A stretch of 64,000 nucleotides of DNA from Bryoerythrophyllum caledonicum (GCA_963971425.1 OZ020518.1:3236263-3300262), one strand, 5' to 3'. Shown: positions 1 to 12,273, numbered from the stretch's first letter. Numbers and translations are program-made. Notes: generated by a model from the letters alone, not told the origin.

Positions 1-430
1 GCAATCCTTTCTCGGAATCCAAAGGAACATTTCTTGCAATCCTTTCTTGCAATCCTTTCTCAGAATCCAAAGGAACGTGTTGAGCCAAAAGGACTTGCAA
101 TCCTTTCTCGGAATCCAAAGGAAATCCGGTTCTAGAACCCACCCTTCCTACCTCAACACTTGGGCATCACCTAGGCATTCAACCATACGCTAATGGGGTT
201 CACACCTCTACAAAGATACTTGGGAGCACGACAAATGTGAAGGTAAGAGACACGAATGTGAAGATGAATTCTAAATATTAAAGCGACTTATAACCCTTTC
301 ACGGAGTCCTAAAGAAAACCATATCTAAAACCCACCTTCCTAACAACAACACTTGGGCATCACCAAGGCACTCAATCATTCACAATGGAAGTCACACCTT
401 TGCTAGGATACTTGGGAGCACGACAATTCC
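1..430. repeat. Imperfect direct repeats at left edge
   Basis: A short unit containing the words CAATCCTTTCTCGGAATCC and AAAGGAAC is repeated about three times in the first 125 bases. A longer module (about 100-230) with the words AACACTTGGGCATCACC and GATACTTGGGAGCACGAC returns at about 288-426, so two diverged copies lie about 190 bp apart. No coding frame is convincing. Around 635-670 there is a small GGTTCCG-type repeat. The array may continue left of the window. Confidence 0.7.
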
Positions 431-869
431 AAAAATGGGGGATGAAGATTAAAGATGTGAATGGCTTGCAACCATTTTGCTTATTTACACAAAAATATCC
501 CTCTTGGTCCTAAAAATCCAACTATCACACAAAGTCAACACCGCCTTCAAAGTCCCAGAAACGGCCGCCAAAAACCTCTCCAAAGACCACCCAACGAGAT
601 CCAAAAATCACGGATCAGATCCACAAATCACGGTCCGGTTCCGGTTCCGATTCTGGTTCCGAATCCGTGTTCTTATCCTATTTTAGCCGGATGTTTAAAA
701 ACACCTTTTCCTTCTCCCTAATCCGGTTCTTCCTTAACCTTTTCTTAATACTCTTATGGTTTAAGGAATTGACTATCATAGCCAATCAATAAAATTAATA
801 AAAAAATAAAAATAACAAAAGCTAATTAATTCCAAACAAACTAAACTATCTCACTAAAGCACTTATTAC

Positions 870-2305
870 TCTTAAGTGACTTCCAAGGTGAAAAGGAGGT
901 TCCGACATCCATGCTAGACAAATCGCAAAATTTATCAATTTTATTGACTTGGATTTGTAGTGATTTAAGTTTACCTACTATAGCGGCAAGGTCATCGACG
1001 TAGGTGGTCGAGTTAATGGTGACTTGTGATGCTCCAAAGGTGTAACTGGCATTTTACCTTCTCATCCACCTTGTATGGTTCCACGTTGAATAGGGATGGG
1101 ACAGGTTGTTCCAAAATATTCTCCAACGTATGAGGTGGACAATTGAGAGTAGATCTTTCCATCTAGTGCAAGTGCGTTGGCCAGGTACCCGAGGTCAGAC
1201 ATAATTGCTAGTAATCTTGCATGGTTAATAGATTCAAATGCATTTTTGAAATCAATATATAAAATATATATGTCTTGGATTGATAATTGTGTGTCTTCTA
1301 GTGCGGCTATTATGGTTTGGAGTTGTCTGGCCGTACTTCTTTCCGCACGAAAGTCTTCTTGGCTGTCGTGTAAGATTTGGTGTTTTTTTCCATATGAGGA
1401 TAATGTGGATGTGAATGTAAATGTGCTTGTGAAGAGTTTAGAGATGGTGTTGGTTAAGGCAATTGGTCTATGGTTGGGAAGCATTGAGTAATCACCTTCT
1501 TTAAATATTAATATTGTAAAACTAGTTTTTGATGAGGCTGGATTTTGTTTTATTTGTAGTAGTGAGAGAAAAATAGGGAGAGAAGTTCATGGAATCTTGG
1601 GGGCATTAGTTTAAATATAGAGTTTGGAATGCGTCTCGCCCTAAGGCTTTATTGTTCCCAAGATTTTTGAGGCATATATCGTATTTGGCTCGGTTAAAGT
1701 AAGTGCGTAGTGGGATTTGTGGTTCACCACATTTATCTACAATGAAGCCATCCAGGTCATGCCATGGATATTGTCTTACCGCACATGTATATGGAGGTGG
1801 GTGGTCTAATGAATAGTTACATGTAGATACAATAGGTCTATTGCTTTTTGTTTGTTGGTAATATATCTCATTTGGAATGTATTCAGAGCTAGTTAAGATG
1901 ATGTTATATTGGTTAATGATCCAATCTAGCGGTGGAGATTCATTGTTTTGAAGACTCTTCTATTAAGTTTCTTTGGACTAGTATCATATAATTGTCTGAA
2001 TTTAGAGATGGATTTTTTAATATTCTCTCTAGTATACTTGGTAGTTATTTTTCTAGCTTGTTTCATGGCCTCATTTGCAATTAATGCAATATTATGTAAC
2101 CATTCATATTATGATGTGTGGGGAGGTGGTGGAGGCAGAATTTGGATATCTTGGAGGGTTTGTACTTTTTAACAAATGGGGTGAGTGAACCATTGTGGTT
2201 TATTTTTAACAATTCAAATTGTTTTCCAAACCGTATAATAGATGGTTAAGTGTTGTTTCCACCTTTTGAGAGTTTTTGTGGTAAATAGCCTCCTTGTATA
2301 GATGC
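870..2305 (-). pseudogene. LINE reverse transcriptase domain (decayed)
   Basis: Reading the minus strand, 1484 to 1062 carries classic non-LTR reverse transcriptase motifs in order: NHRPIALTNTISKLF, a QEDFRAERSTARQLQT block, the first catalytic block YILYIDFKNAF, and RGTIQGG. After a frame change the catalytic YVDD box follows near 980-1010 (STTYVDDLAAIVGKLKSLQ), then FCDLSSMDV. The domain fades near 870, so the C-terminal third normally expected is missing. Several stops and frame changes are present, so it is not functional. Together with the endonuclease part at 2860-3896 it forms one ORF2 broken by a miniature element. The clade is uncertain; the composition is very A/C-rich on the sense strand. 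Confidence 0.85.
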
Positions 2306-2309
2306 TCTA

Positions 2310-2853
2310 AGGTAGAGGCACCCAATTCCGATCGGCCATCCAATTCCGATCAGTAGAGTATGCATGGCATGGTGCTTCAAAATGGCAAATGCATGAAATG
2401 GTGCATGAAGTGACCCAAAACCGATAACTCAAAATCTAAAAACACCAGTCATTATCGGCATTGGGTCATGAAGTGTGCAATTTTGGATTCTCCACCTCAA
2501 TTGAGCTCTCATTGGCGGCATTGCCTTGACAGTCGAACAAGGCCTATCAACATTGGGTAGCCTCCATGGGTTGGTTATCCATGGCATGTCTTCTCTCTTT
2601 AACTCACTCTCACTTGTTGGCATTGAGCAGAGGAGGGCACTAAATCTCACCTATCCTAGAGTTTGATTATGGGCTTTGGTGGTTTTTCGGTTTTTAAATT
2701 CTATATCAATTCCAAATCTTTGTGATTAAATTTGAAAAAATATTTGTTGAGTTTCATTCCTAATTCCACATCTTTCTATATTAATTTTTTTGACATACAA
2801 TGTCATTTGAGTCCCGAATTGGCTTAAGTGATCAAAATTGGGTGCCTCTACCT
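2310..2853. mobile_element. 544-bp miniature inverted-repeat element inside LINE
   Basis: The ends are inverted copies of AGGTAGAGGCACCCAATT, at about 2310-2327 and 2836-2853, each bordered by TA. The interior has no credible gene. It sits between the endonuclease and reverse-transcriptase parts of a LINE frame, so it inserted after the LINE. A TA target duplication would suit a Tc1/mariner (Stowaway-like) non-autonomous element; that class is an inference from the TA alone. Near the left end the word CCAATTCCGATC occurs twice. Confidence 0.75.
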
Positions 2854-2859
2854 TAGTTG

Positions 2860-3896
2860 TTAGTTGAGGTATGGGTGGGGCTTTGCATGTTTTCTCAAGG
2901 GTGTTGGAGATATTATTTATTAGTGTGTCTAGGGTGTTATAGGCTTCAAGCCATTGGTTTTGAGAGAGTGGGCCATTGTTTTTTAGACAGTTAATAAGGG
3001 ATCGATTTGTATAGAGTTTTCTTCAAAAAACATTGTGTTGAAATCTTGTACATTGGTTTTTGAGATGGGATTAAGTATTCGAACATTTTCTTTGTTTTGT
3101 GTTGTCGGTGTTCTATTTATAAATGTGTTGTGTGGGATATTTATTTGGATTGATGAGTGGTCTGAGTTTAGAATAGTTCTTGTTTTTGGTGTCCAAGTGT
3201 ATTGTGCTTGATTGGGGCTTTGTATTTAAAAACCGCCTATTAGACTTAAGCCTTTGTAGTCATAGTCACCTTGTCTGGAGTATCTTGTGTTTGTAGAGAT
3301 ATATGTAAAATTTAGGTTGTCTGTGAAGTCACGCCATTGTTGGTCGATGGATTGTGGCGGGGAAAATTGGTCTCCATGTTGTCTGTCAATTAGTGCAACG
3401 TCTCGATTAAAATCACCACATAGTAAGTATGTGTGATTTGGATTGTTGTTAATTTGAGTGGTTATAGTGTTTTTGATGTCTGTGATGAATCTAATGTCTT
3501 TTGGGTGGGATGGCATGTACATGTGAAGTATAAGCCATGGTTGAAGGGGTTGATTATTAATTTTAAAAATTTGTAAGTATGGAGATATGTGCGTTGATGT
3601 AGGGATTTTGACAATGTTGCTTGGAAATGTGCAGGCTTTATGTATTAATGTTAGAAGGTCACCTCGGCCTGGTGTATATGGGTGGCGTTGTTGGATACAG
3701 CATGTGAAGGCATGAGTATTGTTAAAGAAAAGTTTATAGTTAGAAAATATTTGTTCTATGTATTTAGTAGATTTTGTGGTTGTGAGTTTGGTTTCTTGTA
3801 TGGCTATTATGGCTGGAGGAGTATTTTTGTATGTGGCGAGGTTTTGAATGCATAGGAGGGCGATGTTGAGGAATAGGACATTTCATGTTAGAATAC
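2860..3896 (-). pseudogene. LINE ORF2 start: APE-type endonuclease (decayed)
   Basis: The minus strand from about 3896 reads WNV-like (with a stop at the usual Trp), then LNIALLCIQNLATYKN, AIIAIQETKL (the conserved QETKL metal-binding glutamate motif) and LLCGDFNRDV (the GDFN motif). These are hallmarks of the apurinic endonuclease domain that opens LINE ORF2. The frame 3522 to 3226 is open for 98 codons and continues in frame upstream to about 3840. The stretch 3225-2860 encodes the linker with at least one stop. It joins the reverse transcriptase across the inserted element at 2310-2853. It is inactive. Confidence 0.85.
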
Positions 3897-4908
3897 ATGT
3901 GTTGTTTAATGTGTTTGTGTTCTGATTTAGAAGGGGGATGTATAGGGGTGGAAGGGCTGGGTGTCTATATTCTAGTGTAAGTTCAAAGCATCTCAATGTT
4001 TCTTTCATTAGTTCCACGGGAAGAAATCAAAAGTGTTGTTGTATTATGTTTTGTGTTGGTGGTGAGTTTTGATTAGGGATGAAGTTGTATAGTTTTTAAT
4101 GTATTAAATCTCTATGGTGCATAATGTCTTGGTTTTCTTCAATAAACTTTTTATATGGGTGATTAGTGTCGTTGTGCCGTTTGGGTGGGTTATCTAGGGC
4201 AGCTAGTTTGTTTAGGAGAGTGTCAATACATTGTGTTATATTAGAGTATTGAGGTGATAAAAGGTGGTTGCATTCTTTTAGGGTGGGGTGAGTGGTGATT
4301 ATTAACGCATATAGTATATGTGATGGTGGATGTATATTGTTCTGTTGGATGTAATGGGAGATATGTGAGAATGTTATTGTGAGCATTTTGTAACGTGTCT
4401 GTATTTTAGGAGGGATGCAAATGTATTAGAAATTTGTTGGTATTTGGGGTGGAGTTTTATAGTACTTAGGGTAATATATATTTTTTATCTTTTCTTATGT
4501 GTCGTGGGGTGTGTTTTTATTATGTTTGGCATGGGACATGGGTTAATTTCAATATCTCCACCATATAGTAGTAGATGTGTACAATGGATTTTTTTTGTTA
4601 CAACTAATATGTTTGTTATTTTGTTTTGGAGTTGTTTATTATTTCTTTTTTGGTATTTTTTGGTTTTGTTTTTTTATTATTATCATTAAATTAAAAGTTG
4701 CAAAGTGTATACCTTGGGTTTGTTTAATTTTTTAGGGTTTATTTTGTTGTAATTGTTTATTAAATTTTTCCGAGTAATGGTTTTGGTATGGATTTTAGTG
4801 TGTGTTTTTGTAATTGTGTATGTATTTGTGTTATGGGTGTGTATGTTAGTGGTTTTACTTGTAGTCGTGAGGGTATTTGTGTTTTCTAGATGTAGATTTG
4901 TGGTTATT
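3897..4908. other. Upstream LINE/unknown DNA, strongly strand-biased
   Basis: The plus strand is rich in G and T and very poor in C. The minus strand therefore reads as A/C-rich, Asn/Thr/Lys-rich frames, for example 4386-4096 and 4912-4683. These may be the 5' part (ORF1 or leader) of the LINE, but no motif is recognisable, and open frames are expected by chance in such composition. Confidence 0.35.
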
Positions 4909-4912
4909 TTAA

Positions 4913-5455
4913 CCCCTAAGGTACCCTGACAGTTTTACACCAAAAACACTTCAAAATTGTTGGATTCTAGTGCAATGAACAGATAAGGAAATAAAAACTT
5001 TGATTAGTTCTAGCCATAAGATCTCAATTAAAAATTATTGAGTAATATATTTTCAAAATTTCATACACTTTGACCGCAAGGATTGAATGATTATAGTGTT
5101 TGAAGTCAAGCAAATGGTTCATATTATTTTGTGCGTTCAGTGGATCAACAAACTTTGGCTTCACTTGGTGTCAAATTTTTGCCCTACATAAGGTCTAAAT
5201 CCATTACCATCTTATTAAGCATGATGTTAGTTCCTTATACACCAATTTTTAGAGGTAGAGGACGGGTGTAGCATATTCAAAACAACTATAATTTTTTCAT
5301 CAAATGTCCAATTTAGGAAAAAATTGTTTTCCCACTAAGGTCTTGGTAATGCCTTTCTATTGTAAAGGTTTCAAAGAGGACTCTTGGAAATTGACACCAT
5401 AGGAACCTAACCGAACTTTCAAAAAGCCCATTTTTGACACTTGGTCCTTTGGGGG
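4913..5455 (+). mobile_element. TTAA-flanked miniature element, copy 1 (short form)
   Basis: It starts TTAA-CCCCTAAGGTACC and ends GGTCCTTTGGGGG-TTAA. The body matches the other copies (ACACCAAAAACACTTC, TTGACCGCA, TTTTTAGAGGTAGA, GTAGCATATTC) but lacks roughly 400 bp of the middle, so it is an internally deleted copy. It is non-coding. TTAA at both ends together with CCC-type termini resembles piggyBac-class non-autonomous elements. Confidence 0.8.
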
Positions 5456-5459
5456 TTAA

Positions 5460-6230
5460 TGTTTCTCTTTGAGGCTAGGGTTAACTTTATTGTATCATTG
5501 ATTTTAATTTTGATTGATGTATGTATATTTTGATTTATTTTTGTATTTCTAGAAGTTATGATATTTATGTATGTAGTTACGATCAAATATATTTTGTTGT
5601 TTGTATGTTGTTTTGATTTTGTATGTAGAGAATCTTGGGATTTGTATCTCATAGGTGGGATTTTTAGTGTTATTCTTTGTGTAGAGATGGACGTAATTAG
5701 GTTTATCTTTGCAATTTGGTAATGTGTATTATTGTAAATGCAAATGATTGTGGCTTTGTATTTTATAATGGGGGTATTTGTATATTTTGGATGTGGAGTA
5801 TAGTTGTTTTGGTGGTAATTTTTAGAGTTGTAGTTAGGCATATTCTCTCATTGATTTGTAAAGTTATTTTGATTTTTATTGTTGAATGGATTTTGTGGTT
5901 TTTTAGGATTGTTTGTGTAATAATTATTTGGATACTTGTTTGTATGTTTATTGGTGAATTTGTTTGTGTATTTAGTTGTGTATTGGTTTGTTTTTTTAGT
6001 GTTTTATTTGTTTTTGTATATGTTTGTATATTGTTAATTGTATTTCTATGGGTGTTTGGTGTTATATAGGTATTGGTGTTTGTATGAGTATGTGTGGTAG
6101 TATTTTATTGTATATATGCTGGTATTTGTATTGATATATGTATCAATATATATAGGTATGTATATTGATATATAAATATATATTTGTACTACCATGTATG
6201 TATACCATATATATGTTTTTATTTATATTC
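5460..6230. other. C-poor strand-biased DNA and AT microsatellite
   Basis: The plus strand is almost devoid of C. Minus-strand 5841 to about 5460 is an open Asn/Ile/Thr/Lys-rich frame that probably continues the strand-biased region on the far side of the miniature element. The plus-strand 117-codon frame at 5716-6069 is its Val/Phe/Cys-rich antisense and not a credible protein. From 6110 to 6215 there are TATATG/GTATAT simple repeats. Confidence 0.5.
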
Positions 6231-6400
6231 AAAGGAAATATACTTGTTGTAAGGAATATTGTATGAGTCTAATTTTGCAAGATAGGTAGATACTAGTTAG
6301 ATAAACTCTACTATAGAAGTATTCAAGGCAATATCGGTAAAATACTAACCTTTTAGCCTTAAGGTTGCTTACCTTCACATTTTTTATGGTCCTTCTTCAA

Positions 6401-7357
6401 TTATGGGAGGTGGCTTGGACCCCGTAATGTTTTGCACATTATAAAGGTTCCTCCAACACACTCTTGGGTCTTCAACATTTGGTCCTTGAGTTTTTTGAAT
6501 TCCATGGCCTTTGCATCCGCTAGCGCCTTGGCTTCTAACCTCAATAGTTCGTTGTTTGCTTCAAAAGCCGCCGCCGAGTCTTTCATGGTGACTACATCCG
6601 TGGATGCTTGGAGCTTGAAGGCTTCCACGGTGTTGATAATTGCTTTATTGACGTTGCCAATACCGAACTCCTCAAGTTGGGCTTAAATGTGGGGCTCAAC
6701 TCTATCAATGCTCCTCCTATGAGGAGCAAAATTCACAAAGTGGCCATCTATGAGAATGGTTTTGTTTACTAAGGCCTTGTAAACTATGGAATTTGCACAC
6801 ACAACATTGACACTCCCATTGTGACGAACACGGTTATTACGGCAAAACCAAATAGAACTAATGCTATTAGCACCTAAAATCTTGTGGATAGCACTAGTAG
6901 TCTCATTAGTACTCATGAATATGGGAAGTTGGGAGAGTGTGAAGGTGAGGGCGTCATTCTTGGCCTTCATATCCTTGGTCATGCATCCTCCACCAAGAGC
7001 TTTCTTCGGTTGCATGATTTCTTGGTGCGCGATCACTTGGAGATCTTGTATCTTTTTTGCATGCTACAGAGTAGTAGACATAATGTAGGCGAAGCCTTCA
7101 TCCTTCATCTTCTCTACTCTAGTTACTTCAAATTCTTGTTCTCTCTTGAAGCTGGACTCAAAAATCTCTTTAAAGAGATGGTTAGCAGTAACACCATGGA
7201 GAATAGGGCAGAGAATTTTCACTGAGTATGTATTACATACCTTTCCCATCATGTCAACTTCATCAAGTTTGAGGATAAAGGGTCGAATTACCTTGAGGAG
7301 GAGTAGCTCGTCAAGCTCGGGTTTCAAGAGATGAAGTAAGATAAGCCTAGACCAGAC
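6401..7357 (-). pseudogene. Decayed frame, possibly LINE ORF1-like
   Basis: One minus-strand frame runs from the left end of the 13.5-kb element at about 7357 to 6401 (about 320 codons) with only two stops. It includes a segment around 6690-6840 (FVNFAPHRRSIDRVEPH, then LEEFGIGNVNKAIINTVEAF) that reminds me of the RNA-binding half of some plant and algal LINE ORF1 proteins. That is a memory-based resemblance, not a proven match. The C-terminal part is Ala/Glu/Lys-rich and probably helical (LLRLEAKALADAKAMEFKKL). The frame is cut off at the inverted repeat near 7363, and similar decayed minus-strand coding resumes beyond 20838. Confidence 0.45.
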
Positions 7358-7362
7358 ACCTT

Positions 7363-7394
7363 GAACATGCAATTAAGCAATTATGCACTTGGCC
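7363..7394 (+). repeat. Left terminal inverted repeat of 13.5-kb element
   Basis: It begins GAACATG and runs through AATTAAGCAATTATGCACTT to GGCC. It differs from the reverse complement of 20806-20837 at three positions. AAGTGCACTTGG follows at 7401-7412. Confidence 0.75.
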
Positions 7395-7396
7395 AT

Positions 7397-7984
7397 TTAA
7401 AAGTGCACTTGGGTACAACAGCGGCCATTGCGAACAAAAGTGGCAAAATTGAAAAAAATAAAAAAATAAAAAAATAAAAAATATTTTCTAAAGAAAAAAA
7501 AATGAGTTCCTGCAACAATATTACGTACAATCATGGTTGTTCATATTGGAAGCAATTTTTTGGCATTTTCAACTAATTTGTGGTGGCCCCTCGTTAATAC
7601 TAGATAAATGTGTATTTAATATAGTTTCACAATATTTCAAAGATAGATTTGAAGGATTGTAGTATATAAACAAGCGTAATTACAAAAAAACATACTTTAT
7701 GCAAGGGTTGGCAGTTGATTAAAAGATATTCTACGTAGTACATAATGCATACAATGGTGAAAACTAAATATAGATGCTTCAACCCTTAGAATATACTACT
7801 CTTACACATACACTATATATCAATTATCATACACAACTAGTATACTCTCAAAAAGGCATACTATCTACTCCATAGAATTTAGGGCTGCTTGCAAACGGTC
7901 GTCATCCATAGCTTCGGTTTGCATTGCAATATATTGTAGTATGTCAGCCTTTGCCGATTGAAGAATGCGAATCCTGCTTTCAAC
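7397..7984. other. Left non-coding end of 13.5-kb element
   Basis: About 590 bp between the inverted repeat and the end of the DUF7869-like gene. It contains an A-rich run of AAATAAAA units at 7450-7500 and otherwise unremarkable AT-rich DNA. No gene is seen. It probably holds the 3' untranslated region of the minus-strand gene and subterminal transposase-binding DNA. Confidence 0.5.
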
Positions 7985-10900
7985 CTACACTCCAAATACA
8001 TTGCGCTTTCTCCACCCGTTGGCCCCTGACATGGTTCTTTCCTGAGAGTCTACCCATGAAAAAATGCATGCATCTTTCTCTACCCAACTATGGCTCTCCC
8101 CAGATGGCTCCCATATTGAGTCCATACAATTTGCATATCGTTGTGCAGAAGACCCATGTCCATCAACAACCCCTCTTTGGATGCTGGGCCAATACCAACA
8201 AACTTTCATCTTAAGTCTCCTTCGGTTTTTTCCTTCCTCAATCACTTTCCCTACATAGAATAGTACACCGCCTTCTATTTCTGCTCTATCAACACTCAAG
8301 GCTACAAATTGTCCACAACAGATATCAGACTGTGGATTAAATGGTGGAAATGGGTCGTGATTACCTTCATACATTGCTCCTTCTTCGGTTCTTTCCTCAA
8401 CATAGTTGCGCTCTGTTCGTTGTGCCCTGCGCAGTGCTTGATTAGAGGGTCTTTCTCTGCGAGGACCAAAGTATCCTCGAGCCTCGGCATTTGGAAGCAT
8501 CGCCACTACCTGCTCTACGACATCTATCTCGTAATTTTCTTCACTTGTACCATCCATTACATCCAAAGATGTAGTCTCTGTAGGTACGGTGTTGGAGAAC
8601 TCTGAAGGCCAAAACGGTGAGGAACGATGCTCATTGCTACGATCTTTGTGTGGAAATTCAGCTAAATAGAGATTTAATCTTTCAGCCTCTACTTTTGCCT
8701 CACGATTCTTGTCCTCATGCTGCAATCTTTAAATCCACCTTTGTATATATACAATGAAGTCATCCAACGCCTTCAACTCCCGTGCGTCCGCTCCAAATAC
8801 TTCCACAAACGATGGTCGCTCATCCCTACTTGGCAACAACCTCAAAGTTTTCGTCCCTGCCTCCGGTCCCCATGGATCCTTGCAATAATGCTTGTGTTGT
8901 ACTCGTACTTCACGAGTCCCTTCTCGATTGTCCATATAGAATCGCATGTGGTGCGGAAATGTTATGCCCACGAATGAATCCTGGTCTGTCAGTAAGTGAG
9001 GAGTTATGAACAATTTCCAATCCCATACATTCTCTAGCAGCCGGGTGCTAACAAATGCCTCTGTAGGAGATGTTCCTTGTTCTATAAGACTCATCATTTC
9101 CTTCAACGAGTCCACGTCCGACCTCTTCAACGTATTTGATACACAACTGAAGCGTTGATCAATATCTTCGTGTGTATGGCTCATTATAAGAAAAGATAGT
9201 TCCACCTCCTGAAAAAACCCCAATCCCACCAATGTAGCACATAGAGCAAACATATAAATGTTTTTGTTCTCGCGTGTGCAGTTGTCCGCCTGGATTCGCA
9301 ATGTTGGTGGCAAAAAGCCCTTCCTCCGCAGCACATCTCCTATCACGTACAACAATGTACTCACGACTTGGTTGCTATCGTGTTTGTGGTGAGCTCCAAA
9401 CCACACGTCGCAATATAAACCAATACCATGTACAAGAGCACCACACAAAATGGGTCTTCACAAACCGGTGTTCAATATTCTTCACAGTCTGCCGCATCCT
9501 CGGTACCATGGTCGTATTTTGGTCCATGCCATCCACTATGATGCACATGTACAACTCAGGGCTAATATAACACGACCTCTTGAATATCCAATAATGCCTA
9601 CGTTCTTCCATCTGGTTGCGTAGATGCAACATAAACAACTCCTTTATCTTTATTCTTGCATCCGCATTGGTGGTTTCCTCCATGGCACATTTATACTCCC
9701 AACAATGATAACACTTTGAAAATCTCGAGAATGGAGGTACCTGAACGAGGGGATACTTGATGCACCACATCCTCCGGAACGAACTCATAGAAATGGTTTC
9801 GCCATTACAAATTCTCTTGACCTCCTCGTTCACGTAATTGAATACATCAAATTTGGATGTATTCATAGGAAGGAGAATGAGAGGCACCACTTCGTTGTCA
9901 CTCTTACGGCGAATACAACGATGAGGTTGATGACAACCAGCTTCATCCACAAACGATTTAAAGCAAGCCTCTGCTGCAAACATCCTAGTGTTCTCTCTGA
10001 TCGAATCTGAAAGGGTATTGCCGTGAATCGATGTCACTCTTCCATATATTGAACAATCCTTCTTCAATTACTTAAAGCGCCTCTGTGAATATCCAACCCC
10101 AAGAGCGTAGGAAGCATTGCAAACTTCTTTCCCATCTAACTTTGTTACAGACTTGTCTCGACGAGTTCCTTCCGTCCTTGTCTAAAAAGAAACCAGCATC
10201 TGTCTCATCCACGTACTTCGAACTGAAAACTCATTACCCCATGCATTATATCGCATGTCCAATAGATACCTTACTGGAACGTCCCTCAAACAATTGCGTT
10301 TGCATCTTCCTTGTTCCATTGCAATTTGCACGCTTCTAAGCGATACCTTAGCTGGTGCAGCTTCGGTCAATGATGGCTCCCTTGAATCTCTCCTTCTCCT
10401 ATTCTGCATAGAATAGGGACGATGTGTTGGTCTAACATAAGCAAATCCATCTACATGAGGCAAATCTTGGATGTTTGATTGAGAAACGGTGAATTTTCAT
10501 CTATGGCGTTTGAAGCATGACTACTGCGTCGAGACCTCTCCGTAGATCCTGGTGTGTTGATGAACACAAAAAAATCAAATTTTGGGGCCATCACTTGTGT
10601 AGGCGATATCTGTGATCCATTGTCACCATGGACACCTGTGATATCAGGTTCTATAGCCACTACACGTAGCAAAGACCGATGCCAATGAATGATCAAGCCC
10701 ACACACATGCCAAGGCGTTCTCCTACAATCTCTCCGGTCCAATGCAATGCATCATCTACCCTAGTGATACGCACCGCCACCTCGAATGGGAACAACTTCG
10801 ACCCATTCAATTCCATGCTACTTTTGAATGCATGCTCCCTGGTTGCTAACCACATCCCCTGCTTCATAAAGCAGTTCTACTGCCCTTTCCAATTCAAATG

Positions 10901-10990
10901 TCATGATGCCATCAGATCTCTGTTGAATTTGCCTTGCACGTGCTGCTCGTACTATTCGGGCCCCCACAGAGCTATTGGAATGCATATTAT
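7985..10990 (-). pseudogene. DUF7869-type transposase-like protein (decayed)
   Basis: The minus strand gives, from about 10990, an Arg/Gln-rich N-terminus, a middle with CKRNCLRDVPVRYLLDMRYN and AWGNEF, then SIHGNTLSDS, LILLPMNTSKFDVF, a CYHCWEYK zinc-like pair, IVDGMDQNTTMVPRMRQ, HHKHDSNQVV, LRIQADNCTRENKN, and HTHEDIDQRFS. A C-terminal module follows (GQFVALSVDRAEIEGG, VCWYWP). I recognise this order from the uncharacterised DUF7869 family common in algae, bryophytes, ferns and invertebrates. The three acidic blocks (DGMDQ, ADN, HEDID) would suit an RNase H-like D-D-E/D nuclease, which is my inference. About three stops, mostly Gln- or Lys-like sites, and at least three frame changes are present (near 9448, near 10463, and further upstream). 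No introns are seen. It is the best candidate transposase of the 13.5-kb element. Confidence 0.8.
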
Positions 10991-11265
10991 CCTTTCAGAT
11001 GTGTGGCCGTATCGAAGGAGTCTAAATCGTGCGGCTCTCCATTATCACTATTGATAAAATAGGATCATTTTGGCTGCACAGTAGTCAAAATACATGTACT
11101 AATTGTTAACCTTAAAAGCACCATTCATCTAATAAAAGATATGTTTCTAAACACATATTTATTGTTCAAAATATGATGATGATATTGGACCTTTTGATAA
11201 AACAACTTTAAAATGGAAAAAATTAAGAATTTGTAGAGCATAAACTCCTTGCACGGAGTCTTTAA

Positions 11266-12146
11266 CCCTGAAGGTACAATGACAGTGTTACACCAAAAAC
11301 ACTTCAAAATTGTTGGATTCGAGTGCAATGAACAAAACAAGAAATGAAAACTATTATTTCTAGTTTTGACCGTAGGATCTCGATTAAGACTTATTAAGTA
11401 ATATATATACAAAAAATTCATAAACTTTGACCGTACGGATTGAAAGATAATAGTGTTTGAAGTCAAGCATATGGTTCATATTCTTCCCTGCGTGCTGTGG
11501 ATCAGCAAACTTTGACTTCACTTGGTATCTAATTTTGACACTACAGAAGGTCGAAATCCACAACCATCTTGTTAATGATGATGTTAGTTCCTTGTACACC
11601 AATTTTTAGAGGTAGAGAACAGGTTTAGCATATTCAAAACAACCGTGCAAGGAGTGGAAGTTCGGAATTTGTTAATTCTAACTGTAATCTTTTGTGAACT
11701 TAATTTGTTTGAGATTGGTAGTCCAAATGGTCAATAAGAAGGTTTACACCACATATTGTTGTGGAAAAAATAAAAAAATGAAAAATAAAAAGATATCTAG
11801 GTTTTATTTGGAAAACAAGAAGTTTATTTGGTACCTTGCCCAACAACGAGTGACAATGTGTGAAAATGTTTGACTTAGATTGATATGTTATTTTTCACTA
11901 AAGACAAAAACTTATTTTGACATCATTAAGGAAAATAATATTACTTGTGAGTACTGAAAATCTCACATTCAACAAAGTGTCCTAGCAATAGATTTTGGAC
12001 GTGCCCGACTTGCCTGCTCTCCCCACTAAAGGCTTCGTAATGCCTTTCTATAGTGTAATTTTCAATAATGAATGTTAGAAATTGACACCATAGGAACTTG
12101 ACCGAACTTTCAAGAAGCCCATTTTTGACACTTGATCCTTTAGGGG
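11266..12146 (+). mobile_element. TTAA-flanked miniature element, nested copy 2
   Basis: 881 bp between TTAA at 11262-11265 and TTAA at 12147-12150. The left end is CCCTGAAGGTAC and the right end GATCCTTTAGGGG. It has the shared interior words (ACACCAAAAACACTTC, CCGTAGGATCTCGATTAAGAC, GTTTGAAGTCAAGC). It has no protein-coding capacity. It lies within an older minus-oriented copy. Confidence 0.85.
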
Positions 12147-12273
12147 TTAAATATGCTACACCCGTTTTGCATTCCTAAACATTGGTATAAAATAGAACTA
12201 ATATCATTTCTGACAAGATGATGATAAATCTAGATCATGTGTGATGCAATCTTTTGAATCCAAGTGAACTTAA

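Noticed and set aside
5716-6069. 117-codon plus-strand frame rich in Val, Phe, Ile and Cys
   Set aside because: It is the antisense of C-poor biased DNA. The composition explains the open frame and no motif is present.
10689-11054. 121-codon plus-strand frame
   Set aside because: Antisense shadow of the N-terminal part of the DUF7869-like gene.
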